From Allobosea sp. Tri-44 (GTDB lineage Bacteria; Pseudomonadota; Alphaproteobacteria; Rhizobiales; Beijerinckiaceae), in contig NZ_NBDP01000023.1 of the NCBI RefSeq assembly GCF_004123845.1, positions 1 through 64,000 of the forward strand: a DNA stretch of 64,000 bases, in the 5' to 3' direction. Shown one piece after another: positions 47,931 to 57,519 of this stretch. Numbering within the stretch: the first letter of the stretch is position 1; each line of letters opens with the position of its first letter. Under the pieces are notes generated by a model. That model made no database searches, was not told where the DNA came from, and saw only the letters and a program-made list of their open reading frames with translations. The translations under genes and the position numbers were made by a program.

Positions 47931-50093
47931 TCACTTCTGGCTTGATGCGGTCTTCACCTCTTTGCCGGCGGCGCGCTGAGCGGCGCTGACCACGGTCTCG
48001 GGCGTCAGCAATTGCGGCAGCACCTCGGCCTGCGCGCCCTTCGTTCCCGGATAGAAAAGATAGAGCGGCACGCCGGCCCGGCCATACTCCGCCAGCGTCG
48101 CGGCGATCTCGGCATTGCGATTGGTCCAGTCGGCCTTGAGATAGGCGACGCCGAGCTTGGCGAAGGCGTCCTTTACCTCCTGCCGCGACAGCGCGACGCG
48201 GTCATTGGCGAGGCAGGTGATGCACCAGGCGGCGGTGAAGTTGACGAAGACCGGCCGCCCTTGCGCCTGCAATTCGGCGACCCGCGCCGGCGACCAGACG
48301 CCCGGCGCTTCCGCTCCGGCCTGCGCCGTAGGCTGCGCTGAAGGTGTCGCACTCTCGATCACGAAGGCCGAGGTCGCGCCGACAAGCAGGATGGCCGCCA
48401 GACCTGCTGCGATCCGCAAGCCACGGCCGCTTCCGCGCGTCACGCCAATCAGCCAGAGCGCGAGGCCGGCAATGAGGATCGCGACCAGTGCGGCGAGTGC
48501 CCCGTCGGCGCCGGCCTGCATGGTCGCGACCCAGATCAGCCAGATCGCGGTCGCGAACATCGGGAAGGCAAAGGCCTGCTTCAGCACGATCATCCAGCGT
48601 CCCGGCTTCGGCAGCAGGCGCAGCAGCCCTGGCGCGAAGGAGAGCGCGACGACCGGCGCAGCGAAGCCGAGCGCCAGCGCCATGAAGATCGAGAGCGCTG
48701 CGGCGGGCGGTTGCGTCAGCGCATAGCCCATCGCCGCGCCCATGAACGGGGCGGTGCAGGGCGTTGCCACCACGACGGCGAGCGCGCCGGTCATGAAGGC
48801 GCCGACCGGCCCGCTGCGGCTGGCGAGCCCGTCGCCGACGCCCTGCATGCGGCCGCCGATCTCGAAGGCGCCGATCAGGTTGAAACCGATCAGCGTCATC
48901 AGCACGGCGAGCAGGATGACGAGCGGCGGCGACTGCAACTGGAAGCCCCAGCCGGCGCCGAGGGCGATGACCAGTGCGCCCAATATCAGGAAGGTCGCGA
49001 GCACGCCGGCGAGGAAGAGCAGCCCCTGCTGGCGGACCTCGCTTCGGCTGGCCTGCGCGACCTGCGCGAAGCCGAGCGCCTTGATGAACAGCACCGGCAG
49101 CACGCAAGGCATCAGGTTGAGGATCAAGCCGCCGGCGAAGGCAAAGGCCAGCGCCAGCCAGATCGTCAGGTCTTCGGCCGGAGGCGGCGGCAGCGTCACT
49201 TTCGCTAACGGCTGCGACGGAGCGGCAACCGCCTGCAGCAAGGCCGGCTCGACCTCGGCGCTGAGCGCGAGCGCGCGCCTGGCGCCGCCTTCCTCGAAGG
49301 TGAGGACGCCGTCGGTCATCGGCGTTCCGACCTTGAAGGCGGTGGAGCGTGTCAGCGTCAACGCGCCGCCATCAGCCGGCTGCGCGGCCGCATGCTCGAT
49401 CAACGTGTCCAGGATCGGGAAGAAGCGGATATCGCTGGCGCCGGCCGGAAGATCGGGCAGGGTCAGCGTGAGCTTGTCCTCGCCCTTCGCCGTCAGCTTG
49501 CCGGTGAAGCCCGCCGGCCTTGGCAGGGCGGCGCGAGCCTGCTCGATCCGCGCCTCAGCATCGGCATCGACTGCGCTCGTCGCCGCGATCGGCAGGTCGA
49601 GCGTGAAGGCGCCCTCTTCGGGAATGCAGATCTTCTCGCAGACCAGCCAGGTCGCCTTGGCCGAGAGCGTCAGCGTTTCGCCCGGCTTGGCGTTCGCCGG
49701 GACCGAAATCTCGACCGGCAGCACAACATTGTCTTCGAAGCCGAAATTGACCAGCGGCTCGACACGGATCGCCTTCGGCGCCGGCCACTGGATCGCGCCG
49801 GCGCTCACGCCCTCCGGCAAGGTCCATTCGATCCGCGTCGCTTCGCCGGAATCGCCCGGGTTCTGCCAGTAGCTGTGCCAGCCCGGCGCGAGCTTCTGGG
49901 TCAGGGCGATCTGGAAGCGCTCGCCCGGTGTGACCGCATCGCGGCTCGACAGCAAGGTGGCGGTGACGCGCGGCGAGATCACGGCGGCGGATTCGGCGGC
50001 GAGCAGCGGCGCAGGCGCCAGCAAGGCGAGTGCCATGGTGGCGCGTTGCAGCAACCGGTTAGCGGTCCGGCGTGATAGGCTCGTCGCGATCAT
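47931..50093 (-). CDS. ScsB/DsbD-family thiol:disulfide reductase
   Basis: A 720-residue inner-membrane electron carrier. The periplasmic N-terminal domain (residues about 35-310) has C152 and C156 in VCEKICIPEE. The central eight-helix DsbD core has the paired LMPCVLPVLF and ATPCTAPFMG cysteines. The C-terminal thioredoxin domain has C624 and C627 (WCITC). The large two-part N-terminal domain (WHSYWQNPGDSG) indicates ScsB rather than classic DsbD. The ATG at 50093 is preferred for its GGTGGGC site. It passes cytoplasmic reducing power to the adjacent redoxin. Confidence 0.9.
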   Translation of the reverse strand: MIATSLSRRTANRLLQRATMALALLAPAPLLAAESAAVISPRVTATLLSSRDAVTPGERFQIALTQKLAPGWHSYWQNPGDSGEATRIEWTLPEGVSAGAIQWPAPKAIRVEPLVNFGFEDNVVLPVEISVPANAKPGETLTLSAKATWLVCEKICIPEEGAFTLDLPIAATSAVDADAEARIEQARAALPRPAGFTGKLTAKGEDKLTLTLPDLPAGASDIRFFPILDTLIEHAAAQPADGGALTLTRSTAFKVGTPMTDGVLTFEEGGARRALALSAEVEPALLQAVAAPSQPLAKVTLPPPPAEDLTIWLALAFAFAGGLILNLMPCVLPVLFIKALGFAQVAQASRSEVRQQGLLFLAGVLATFLILGALVIALGAGWGFQLQSPPLVILLAVLMTLIGFNLIGAFEIGGRMQGVGDGLASRSGPVGAFMTGALAVVVATPCTAPFMGAAMGYALTQPPAAALSIFMALALGFAAPVVALSFAPGLLRLLPKPGRWMIVLKQAFAFPMFATAIWLIWVATMQAGADGALAALVAILIAGLALWLIGVTRGSGRGLRIAAGLAAILLVGATSAFVIESATPSAQPTAQAGAEAPGVWSPARVAELQAQGRPVFVNFTAAWCITCLANDRVALSRQEVKDAFAKLGVAYLKADWTNRNAEIAATLAEYGRAGVPLYLFYPGTKGAQAEVLPQLLTPETVVSAAQRAAGKEVKTASSQK

Positions 50094-50183
50094 GCCCACC
50101 AGATGCCCGCTTCCATCGCGAAAAGCCAATGACAAGCGGGTGATAGCGGCGCGAGGTCGCAGGCTCTGGATCTTTGTTTTATC

Positions 50184-50227
50184 GCATTTTCTTCACGCGA
50201 ACCGGTATCCACTTCGCTCGAAAATGC
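50184..50227. repeat. rhizobial-type intergenic palindrome
   Basis: Outer arms GCATTTTC / GAAAATGC enclose CACGCGAACCGGTATCCACTT. The AACCGGTATCCACTT core belongs to the family of palindromes common in Hyphomicrobiales; the element at 24907-24952 is related. It ends two bases before the rfbB stop. Confidence 0.65.
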
Positions 50228-50228
50228 T

Positions 50229-51284
50229 CTACGCCGCCCCGAGCCGCTCGCCGCGATAGACGCCGGAGCGGATCCTGCTCCACCAGTCGCGGTTCTCCAG
50301 ATACCAGGCGACCGTCTTGCGCAGCCCGCTTTCGAAGCTCTCCTGCGGCCGCCAGCCGAGCTCGCGCTCGATCTTGGAAGCATCGATTGCATAGCGCTGG
50401 TCATGGCCCGGCCGGTCGGCGACGAAGCGGATCAGGTTTTCGCGTGGGCCTTTAGCGGCATCGGGCGCAAGCTCGTCCATCAGCGCGCAGATCGCCTTGA
50501 CCACCTGAAGATTGCTGCGTTCTGCCGAGCCGCCGACATTGTAGCTCTCGCCGATCCGGCCGCTCTCGGCGATCAAGGCGAGCGCGCGGGCATGGTCCTC
50601 GACATGCAGCCAGTCGCGGACATGGGCGCCGGAGCCGTAGACCGGCAGATCCTTGCACTCGAGCGCGTTGAGGATCATCAGCGGGATCAGCTTCTCGGGG
50701 AAGTGATAGGGCCCGTAATTGTTCGAGCAATTCGAGAGCACGACCGGCAGGCCGTAGGTGTGGTGCCAGGCCCGCGCCAGATGGTCGGAGGCCGCCTTCG
50801 AGGCCGAATAGGGCGAGTTCGGCTGATAGGGTGAGCTCTCGCTGAACAGCCCGTCCTCGCCGAGCGAGCCGAAGACCTCGTCGGTCGAGATCTGGTGGAA
50901 GCGGAAGCCGGCCCGCTCCACCGGCGGCAGCGAGCGCCAGTGCCGCAGCGCCTCCTGCAGCAGCACGAAGGAGCCGACGATATTGGTCTCGATGAAGGCG
51001 GCCGGCCCATCAATCGAGCGATCGACATGGCTCTCGGCCGCGAGATGCATGACGATGTCGGGCGCGAATTCGGCGAAGGCCCGCCGCATGGCCGCTGCAT
51101 CGCCGATATCGGCCTCAAGGAAGGCAAGGCGCGGATCGTTCGTGACAACGCTTAGATTGTCGCGATTGCCGGCATAGGTCAGTTTGTCGACGACCAGCAC
51201 CTGATGCGGCGTCTGCCGGATCAGGTGGCGCACTACGGCGGAGCCGATGAAGCCGGCGCCGCCGGTGACGAGATAGCGCTTCAC
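50229..51284 (-). CDS. rfbB: dTDP-glucose 4,6-dehydratase
   Basis: A 351-residue extended SDR with NAD loop [12 protein letters not shown] at residues 7-18. Catalytic features STDEVFGSL and YSASKAASD (Tyr and Lys) and the C-terminal [12 protein letters not shown] are typical of RmlB. It acts in dTDP-rhamnose or related sugar synthesis. It overlaps rfbC by four bases; rfbA and rfbD are not in the window. Confidence 0.95.
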   Translation of the reverse strand: MKRYLVTGGAGFIGSAVVRHLIRQTPHQVLVVDKLTYAGNRDNLSVVTNDPRLAFLEADIGDAAAMRRAFAEFAPDIVMHLAAESHVDRSIDGPAAFIETNIVGSFVLLQEALRHWRSLPPVERAGFRFHQISTDEVFGSLGEDGLFSESSPYQPNSPYSASKAASDHLARAWHHTYGLPVVLSNCSNNYGPYHFPEKLIPLMILNALECKDLPVYGSGAHVRDWLHVEDHARALALIAESGRIGESYNVGGSAERSNLQVVKAICALMDELAPDAAKGPRENLIRFVADRPGHDQRYAIDASKIERELGWRPQESFESGLRKTVAWYLENRDWWSRIRSGVYRGERLGAA

Positions 51285-51859
51285 GCGAAGTCCTCATAGC
51301 GGAACGGGCTGACGAAGCCGGCAAAGCCGGGCAGGGCTACGTCCCTGCCGGAAAGCTGCGCCTCGGCCTCGGAGACCGGCCAGTCGATCGCAAGCTCAGG
51401 GTCGTCCCAGGCAATTCCGCCCTCGGTCTGCGGCGCATAGGGACCGTCGACCTTGTAGACGACCTCGGTATCGGGCTCGAGCGTGCAGAAGCCATGGGCG
51501 AAGCCGTGCGGCACGAAGAGCTGCTCGGCGCCATCCGCAGTGAGCGTCGCCGCACACCATCTGCCGTAGCTGGGCGACCCCCGGCGAATATCGACCGTGA
51601 CGTCGAAAATCGCGCCTTTCAGCACCCGGATCAGCTTGGCCTGCGCCGCTGGCGGGGCCTGGAAGTGCAGGCCGCGGACCACGCCGCGTGCGGCCGAGAG
51701 CGACTGGTTGTCCTGCACGAAGACGGCACCGATGCCTGCCGCCGCGAAGTCCTGTGCGCTCCAGGTCTCCATGAAGTAGCCGCGTGCATCGCCGAACTTC
51801 TTCGGGCGGATCAGCACGACGGCGGGAATGGCGAGGGGCTCGAAGGCGAACTTGCTCAT
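51281..51859 (-). CDS. rfbC: dTDP-4-dehydrorhamnose 3,5-epimerase
   Basis: A 192-residue cupin-fold Rml[34 protein letters not shown] stretches (the catalytic His follows RGL) and [23 protein letters not shown] are diagnostic. AAGGACGCC precedes the ATG. Confidence 0.95.
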   Translation of the reverse strand: MSKFAFEPLAIPAVVLIRPKKFGDARGYFMETWSAQDFAAAGIGAVFVQDNQSLSAARGVVRGLHFQAPPAAQAKLIRVLKGAIFDVTVDIRRGSPSYGRWCAATLTADGAEQLFVPHGFAHGFCTLEPDTEVVYKVDGPYAPQTEGGIAWDDPELAIDWPVSEAEAQLSGRDVALPGFAGFVSPFRYEDFA

Positions 51860-51928
51860 GGCGTCCTTGAACCCTCGCTGGCGCGCGCCGTCAACGCCCG
51901 CTCTAACTCAAAGTGAGAGACGGGTTCA

Positions 51929-51955
51929 CCGATCAGATTGATTCAATCTGATCGG
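51929..51955. repeat. perfect 27-base palindrome at the anmK 3' end
   Basis: CCGATCAGATTGA and TCAATCTGATCGG pair over 13 bases around one central base. The palindrome encodes the last residues of AnmK (DQIESI) and covers its stop codon. It could act as a terminator for the minus strand, although no T-tract follows, or be an inserted repeat. Confidence 0.8.
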
Positions 51956-53075
51956 ATCCGGCTCTCGCGATCCGCCCGCCCGTCATTGGTTCCGCCACGC
52001 CCGTTGTCAGCGGAAAGCTGATCGGCAGCTCGGCCTTGCGGCGCATGGCGAGGAACGCGAAGCACTCCGCCTCGATTGCATCGCCGCGCCAGCCGACCGC
52101 CTCGGCCGGAACCGCCTCGGCACCAGTGCGGGCATTGAGCGCCGCCATGATCGCCGGATTGCGCCGCCCGCCACCGCAGACGATCAGCTTTCTCGGCCTG
52201 ACCGGAAGCAGGTCGAGTCCGCGTCTGACCGCGCCGGCAGTGAAGGCGGTCAGGGTTGCCGCCCCGTCCTCGAAGGAGAGGCCCTCGGCCATGGCGGCGG
52301 TGAAGTCATGGCGGTCGAGCGATTTCGGATAGGACGCGAAGAGATAGGTGTGTTCGAGCAGGCGCGCGAGCCTCTCCTCGTCCACTGTTCCGGCCAGCGA
52401 GAAGGCGCCGTCACGGTCCATCTCGCCCTTGTCGTGCTGCTTGATCCAGTCGTTCAGTGGCGCATTGCCCGGCCCGGTGTCGAAGGCGAGCACATGGTCG
52501 GCATCGGCGAAGGCGCTGAGATTGCCGACGCCGCCGAGATTGAGAACGGCGGTCTCCTGCCCGGCGCCGATGCTGCGCATCAGCGCGGCATGATAACTCG
52601 CGACCAAGGGTGCGCCCTGGCCGCCGGCGCGGACATCGGCCGTGCGGAAATCATAGACGACATCGATGCCGAGCCGCTTCGCCATCAGCGCGCCGTCGCC
52701 GAGCTGGCGGGTATCGCCCTTGCGTTCAGACGTCGGGGCGCGATGCAGCACTGTCTGGCCATGGAAGCCGATCGCTGCGACCTCGCTCGCAGCGATGCCC
52801 TCGGCGGCGAGGAATTCAGCGACCGCCTCGGCCTGCGCCAGGGTCAGGGCGCGCTCGGCCTCGGCGAAGATCGCCGGCTCCGCCCCCTCGAAGCGCCAAC
52901 CGAGCGCCGCCTGCACCGCCTCAGTCAGCAGGTCGCGAACCTCCTGGCGATAGGGCGAAAGCCGCCATGGGCCGAACTCGGCGACCGCTGAGCCGTCCGT
53001 CCGGATGGCGGCGATGTCGATATTGCCGTCGAGGACCGTTCCGGTCATCAGGCCGATCGCCCAGGCTGGCTGCAT
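51933..53075 (-). CDS. anmK: anhydro-N-acetylmuramic acid kinase
   Basis: A 380-residue ASKHA kinase of peptidoglycan recycling that converts anhydro-MurNAc to MurNAc-6-phosphate. [15 protein letters not shown] is the N-terminal phosphate loop (S replaced by T relative to E. coli). [37 protein letters not shown] and CGGGRRNP are diagnostic. The ATG at 53075 has GAGGAG nine bases upstream; the ATG at 53084 abuts it. The extreme C-terminus is encoded by a palindrome. Confidence 0.92.
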   Translation of the reverse strand: MQPAWAIGLMTGTVLDGNIDIAAIRTDGSAVAEFGPWRLSPYRQEVRDLLTEAVQAALGWRFEGAEPAIFAEAERALTLAQAEAVAEFLAAEGIAASEVAAIGFHGQTVLHRAPTSERKGDTRQLGDGALMAKRLGIDVVYDFRTADVRAGGQGAPLVASYHAALMRSIGAGQETAVLNLGGVGNLSAFADADHVLAFDTGPGNAPLNDWIKQHDKGEMDRDGAFSLAGTVDEERLARLLEHTYLFASYPKSLDRHDFTAAMAEGLSFEDGAATLTAFTAGAVRRGLDLLPVRPRKLIVCGGGRRNPAIMAALNARTGAEAVPAEAVGWRGDAIEAECFAFLAMRRKAELPISFPLTTGVAEPMTGGRIARAGSDQIESI

Positions 53076-53194
53076 GCTCTGCATCTCCTCTTGCCCGGCG
53101 CGATGCCTGTCACAGGCAAAGTCCGCCCGCAATCCCGACCCGATTCCGACCCAATCGCCACCTACCCAAAGGCGAACCCGCCCTGGAGACCGGC

Positions 53195-53545
53195 ATGCTG
53201 ACCCGTCGCTTCGTCTTGATCGCCTGCCTGGGTCTCGTTCCGACCGCGCCGGCTCTCGCACAGATATCGAGCGGCGAGATCGGTGCGCCGCCGCTCGACG
53301 TTCCGTCCTCCGACGCACCGACGGCGCCACCATACCCGCCCCGGCCGCCGGAAGCCGACGATGATGACTACGGCATCAGCCGGCGCGAGGCCGTGCGGAT
53401 CGCCCGCCGTAGCGGTGTGGTCGATGTCGAGAGCGTCCGTCGCCGTCGCGGAGTCTGGATCGTCTCGGGCACCGATGATGACGACGAGGACATCCGCGTC
53501 GTCATCAATGACGAGGGTTATGTCGTCGCGGTCAGGCGCGACTGA
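53195..53545 (+). CDS. secreted PepSY-like small protein
   Basis: A 116-residue protein with a Sec signal (residues 1-23, ending ALAQ) and a Pro-rich segment. The C-terminal about 60 residues read [21 protein letters not shown]...VWIVSGTDD...[14 protein letters not shown], the pattern of a PepSY-like domain. GGAGACCGGC precedes the ATG. A role in binding or inhibiting a periplasmic protease is possible but unproven. Confidence 0.65.
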   Translation: MLTRRFVLIACLGLVPTAPALAQISSGEIGAPPLDVPSSDAPTAPPYPPRPPEADDDDYGISRREAVRIARRSGVVDVESVRRRRGVWIVSGTDDDDEDIRVVINDEGYVVAVRRD

Positions 53546-53547
53546 GG

Positions 53548-53769
53548 TCAGCCGACCCGCAGCGCTGCGTCAAAGGCGTCCTGCAGCATCTCCCGACACT
53601 GCCTGGCCTGCTCTCGGCTGGGCTCGTGCAGGATATGCGGCGTGATGTCGGCGAGATCGCGCAGGGCGAAATCGATCGCCGACATGAGGTCGAGCGCATC
53701 GCCGTCATGCTCGACGACCGGCGGCTTCAACCGGAACTGCAAAACCTGACCCATCAGGACCTGACCCAT
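53548..53769 (-). CDS. small hypothetical protein
   Basis: A 73-residue mostly helical, acidic protein with no recognised domain. The first ten residues are a tandem duplication (MGQVL MGQVL), matching a 15-base direct repeat, so either ATG (53769 or 53754) could be used. It converges with the PepSY-like gene 2 bases away. Confidence 0.5.
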   Translation of the reverse strand: MGQVLMGQVLQFRLKPPVVEHDGDALDLMSAIDFALRDLADITPHILHEPSREQARQCREMLQDAFDAALRVG

Positions 53770-53856
53770 TACGCGTGTCTCACGAGACTGGAAGGCGAAT
53801 CGTTCTGCTGAGTCTCGCCCGCAATCGGTCAGGAACCGGTTAACGCCGCGTCGGCG

Positions 53857-55440
53857 TCATTTCTTTTCGATGTTCCAGAACAGCATCACCGGCGCTGCCA
53901 GCACGCCCGAGACATTGGCGCGCCTGGCATAAGGCTGATCGAACTGACCCAGAACGCGATAAGGCTGCATCTCGGCGAGCCTTCTGTGCAGCGCCTCGAC
54001 CGCCGCCTTGCGGGCGGCATCGTCGGGCGCATCGACCACCGCGCCGCGCAGTTTCTCCGCTTCGGCGTCGCAGGGCCAGCCGGCCCAGGCTTTCTCGCAG
54101 GCCATGTTGGTGCCGATATTGGTCATGGGCGACTGCATGGTCGCGCCCGAGGCATAGGTCACGAACAGGTTCCAGCCGCCCTGGTCCGGCGGGCTCTTGT
54201 TCTGCTGGCGCGTGGTAACGGTGCCCCAGTCGGAGAACTGGACGGCGACATTGACGCCGGCCTTCTTCAGCTGGGCGGCGGCGACCTCGGCCATTCGGCC
54301 GATCGCGGCGATGTCGTTGCTGGTGGTCAGCACCAGCTTCTCGCCCTTGTAGCCGGCCTCCGCCAGCAACTGCTTCGCCTTGTCCAGATCGGGCTTGGCG
54401 TAAGCCTCCGTGCCGGCCTGCGTGCCGTTTGGCCCGCCGCAGATGAAGTAGGCGGCGCAGCGCTTCCACCATTCCTCGTCGCCGAAGCCGCCGGCGAGGA
54501 ACTCGGCCTGGTCGGTGGCATAGGCGAGCGCGAGTCGTGCCTTCGGGTTGTCGAAGGGCGGATGCAGACTGTTCGGCCGCAGCATCACCTGGTTGGCGAG
54601 GTTGGAATAGCGCTCGACCTTGACGTCCTTGGCCGCCGCGACCACCGGGATCAGGTCCTGGCTCGGCTGTTCCCAGATATCGATCTCGCCGGTCTGCAGG
54701 GCGGCCGCCGCCGTTGCCGCATCCGGCATGATCAACCATTCGACCCGGTCGACCTTGACGACGCGGCCGCCGGCGAGCCCGTCAGCCGGCTCGGAGCGCG
54801 GCGCATAGTCGGGGTTCCTGTCGTAAACGACCTTGGCGCCGCTGCGCCATTCGGCGCGATTGAACTTGAACGGGCCCGAACCGATCGTCTCGGTCACCGG
54901 CTTCATCGGGTCGGTCGCGGCATCGGCCTCGCGCATGATCACCGGAATCTGGCCGACCGCAGAGCCGAGCGCAAACGGCACCAGCGCCATCGGCTTCTTC
55001 AGCTTGAGCACGAAGGTCCTGTCGTCCTTCGCCTCCATGCCCTCGGTGTACTCGCCGAGCTTGCCGCCGATCGTGTCGCGCTTCATCCAGCGCGTCAGCG
55101 AGGCGATCACGTCGCGCGTCGTCACGGGCTGACCATCGTGGAATTTCAGGCCCGGCCGCAGTGTGAAGGTCCAGCTGAGCCCGTCCGGCGCAGTCGAGAA
55201 ACTCTCGACCATCTGCGGCTTCGGCTGGAGGTTGGCGTCCCAGGCAAACAGGGTCTCGTAGATCATCAGCCCGTGCATGCGGGTGATCACGATCGAGGCG
55301 GCGACGGGATCGAGCGTCTTGAGGTCGGCGTGCGGCGCGACCCGCAGCACGGATTTGGGCGCCGGCTGCGCCTGTGCGCCGGCGGAGAGCAGCAGTGCCG
55401 TCGCGCCGATGAGTGTCGCGGCAAGGCGGGATCGGATCAT
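53857..55440 (-). CDS. ABC peptide-type substrate-binding protein
   Basis: A 527-residue family 5 binding protein with a signal peptide (residues 1-24, ending AQAQ). WTFTLRPGLKFHDGQPVTTRDV and GSGPFKFNRAEW are typical. It has no permease or ATPase genes beside it. Its start overlaps the stop of the D-aminopeptidase gene (ATGA), tying it to uptake of peptides for that enzyme. Confidence 0.9.
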   Translation of the reverse strand: MIRSRLAATLIGATALLLSAGAQAQPAPKSVLRVAPHADLKTLDPVAASIVITRMHGLMIYETLFAWDANLQPKPQMVESFSTAPDGLSWTFTLRPGLKFHDGQPVTTRDVIASLTRWMKRDTIGGKLGEYTEGMEAKDDRTFVLKLKKPMALVPFALGSAVGQIPVIMREADAATDPMKPVTETIGSGPFKFNRAEWRSGAKVVYDRNPDYAPRSEPADGLAGGRVVKVDRVEWLIMPDAATAAAALQTGEIDIWEQPSQDLIPVVAAAKDVKVERYSNLANQVMLRPNSLHPPFDNPKARLALAYATDQAEFLAGGFGDEEWWKRCAAYFICGGPNGTQAGTEAYAKPDLDKAKQLLAEAGYKGEKLVLTTSNDIAAIGRMAEVAAAQLKKAGVNVAVQFSDWGTVTTRQQNKSPPDQGGWNLFVTYASGATMQSPMTNIGTNMACEKAWAGWPCDAEAEKLRGAVVDAPDDAARKAAVEALHRRLAEMQPYRVLGQFDQPYARRANVSGVLAAPVMLFWNIEKK

Positions 55441-56963
55441 GGCTGACCTCCCTGGTCGATGCGGGTGAAATGCAGGATGCGCGAACGATGGCCGGCGAGG
55501 CGCAAGCTTCCGTCCCCTTGCAGCCAGAGGCAAGGCCGGTGCTGCCACGGGCCGTGCGCGAGATCGGCCAGCGTCCGCCCGCCGGGCAGTGGCGTTAGCC
55601 GGGTCTCGCGGCCGATCGTCCCGGCCCAGGGCCAGGACGCCGTGCCATCGGCGCGGATCGTGATCGCGACGCCGAGCCGATCATCGCGCCAGCGCCCGAC
55701 GAGGCGCTCGTCGAGCTTCGTCTCGGCCGGCACCGGCAGCAGCCGGCGCGACACGCCGCCGATCGTGCCAGCGAGCGCTCCGTCGGCTTCAGGCTTCAGC
55801 CTGACATCGAGATAGGCCGGCAGGCTGCGCAGGCCGCCGGTTCCGTCCGAGACGAGCTTCTCATAGCCGCCCATGAAACTGATCGCGCCGCTGGCGAGCT
55901 CGGCCCAGAACGGCCCGTCCTCAGCTGTATAGAGCCCTGTCGGAACGCTCTCTGGCTCGCTCGGCAAGGTTTCGCCGGTCAGCGCCGCCAGCACGCGCAG
56001 GGCCGGCCAGAGCGCATCCTCCTCGCGATTGGTCAGCACGACCACGCCGACGCCTTGGTCAGGCGCCATCAGCATATGGTTGCGATAGCCAGTCAGCGAT
56101 CCGCCATGACCGATGATCCTGATACCGCCGAGCCGGCTCGCGACGAGGCCGAGCCGGTAGCCGCTCTCGCTGCCATCGGCGAACTGGCGCGGTGCGGCGA
56201 GTCGGTCGAGCAGCCCGGCATAGAGTTCGCGCCCGGCCATCAGCCCCGCCGCCCAACGCGCCAGCCCGGCCGCGCTGCCGGCCATGCCGCCCGAGGCCGA
56301 GAAGTTGAAGCCGTAGAAGCCGCGCCGCCAGCTTTGCCCGTCATGCCAGTAGCCGATGGCGAGTCCCGGGACGACCTCGGTTTCGTCGGAGACGAAGCGG
56401 ATCGGCAGCGCGGCCGGCACCATCAACTCATTCACCAACTGCGCCGCGCCCTTGCCGGTTCGGCGTTCGAGGATCGCCTGCGCCAATCGCCAGCCGGTGT
56501 TCGAATAGGCCATCTCGGTGCCGGGCTCGGCATTGAGCCCGGGCAGGCGGCAGGCAGCGGTGAAAATCTCGCTGGCGGACAGGCTCGCGGTGAAGGGCGT
56601 GCCCAGCTGCCAGAGCGCTTCCATCATGTCCGGCAGCGCGCCGGTCATGTCGAGCGCGCGGCCAAGCGGCACCGCGCCCAATGCTTCCGGCAGCTCCGGG
56701 ATGAAGCTACCGAGCGTTTCCTCCAGCGGAACCCCGTCCCGCAGAAGCATGGCGGCGCAGATATGCTTGCTGATCGAGGCCAGCCGGTTCTGCGTGTCGG
56801 GGGTGAAGGGCAGGCGGTGCTCGATCACCGCAAAGCCGCCGCTGGCGCTCTCGCGCACGCCGTCGCGGTCGAACAGCACGATGGCGCCGCCCGGCCCGCC
56901 TTGCCTCGTCCAGGGCTCGGCGATCGCCTGCGCTTCGGTCCGTCCCTTTATCCAGTCGACCAT
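55437..56963 (-). CDS. D-aminopeptidase-like serine hydrolase (family S12)
   Basis: A 508-residue penicillin-recognising hydrolase. S63-x-x-K66 (SISK), Y153-x-N155 (YSN) and H286-G-G form the active site. The positions almost coincide with Ochrobactrum anthropi DAP (S62, K65, Y153, H287; about 520 residues), which also has two C-terminal beta-barrel domains matching residues about 340-508. DAP removes N-terminal D-alanine and other D-residues. No signal peptide, so it acts in the cytoplasm on imported D-amino-acid peptides or amides. Confidence 0.85.
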   Translation of the reverse strand: MVDWIKGRTEAQAIAEPWTRQGGPGGAIVLFDRDGVRESASGGFAVIEHRLPFTPDTQNRLASISKHICAAMLLRDGVPLEETLGSFIPELPEALGAVPLGRALDMTGALPDMMEALWQLGTPFTASLSASEIFTAACRLPGLNAEPGTEMAYSNTGWRLAQAILERRTGKGAAQLVNELMVPAALPIRFVSDETEVVPGLAIGYWHDGQSWRRGFYGFNFSASGGMAGSAAGLARWAAGLMAGRELYAGLLDRLAAPRQFADGSESGYRLGLVASRLGGIRIIGHGGSLTGYRNHMLMAPDQGVGVVVLTNREEDALWPALRVLAALTGETLPSEPESVPTGLYTAEDGPFWAELASGAISFMGGYEKLVSDGTGGLRSLPAYLDVRLKPEADGALAGTIGGVSRRLLPVPAETKLDERLVGRWRDDRLGVAITIRADGTASWPWAGTIGRETRLTPLPGGRTLADLAHGPWQHRPCLWLQGDGSLRLAGHRSRILHFTRIDQGGQP

Positions 56964-57183
56964 GCGCGTCTGCTCTCCGGCGATCCGTCCCGGATGGAAC
57001 TGTCGCGGATAAGGGTGCGGCTAGGCAATCCTTCCGGTCATGCGTTGGCGTTCGGCCCCCTCGTCATGAAAGCGGCACAATCGCTGGTCGATCCTGCCGT
57101 CGCGCGCGCGGCATGCTGGACCACGGCCCGGCCCTGTCGGAGATTGCGGATTTGATGAAGCGATATTGAGGAGGCGGATTGGC

Positions 57184-57507
57184 ATGAGACGCGCATTCTT
57201 CCTAGCCGGGGCCATCGGTCTCGCCGGCATCGCGGCGGGTTGCTCGCAGCCGCAGCGCTTCGGCGCCCCGCCTCCCGGCCTGGCGCCCGGCCCTGCGCCC
57301 GGCGCCACCGTGATGACCAAGCGGATCGTCAGCGACGGCGCCGGTGGCTTGCAATTGCCTGACGGGACGCGCGTCCAAACCGACCAGACAGGCGGCTTCG
57401 CTTTGCCCAATGGCGCTTATGTCCGGCGCGATCGTGCCGGGGCGCTCAACCTGCCGAACGGCTCACGCTGCGTGCCCGACAATCAGGGCGGCTACGTCTG
57501 CCCGTGA
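57184..57507 (+). CDS. small lipoprotein
   Basis: A 107-residue protein with a type II signal: residues 1-19, lipobox AAGC. After a proline-rich spacer there are two or three imperfect repeats around LQLPDGTRVQTDQTGGF, FALPNGAYVRRDRAG and LNLPNGSRCVPDNQGGYVC. The ATG at 57184 with GAGGAGG upstream is chosen over a TTG at 57166. Role unknown; anchored in an envelope membrane. Confidence 0.7.
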   Translation: MRRAFFLAGAIGLAGIAAGCSQPQRFGAPPPGLAPGPAPGATVMTKRIVSDGAGGLQLPDGTRVQTDQTGGFALPNGAYVRRDRAGALNLPNGSRCVPDNQGGYVCP

Positions 57508-57519
57508 GCCGAGATCGGC

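Noticed and set aside
57110..57168. Short plus-strand peptide (HGPALSEIADLMKRY) before the lipoprotein gene, resembling the tail of a larger protein
   Set aside because: Only about 19 codons and no recognisable upstream continuation in frame; too short to call a gene remnant.
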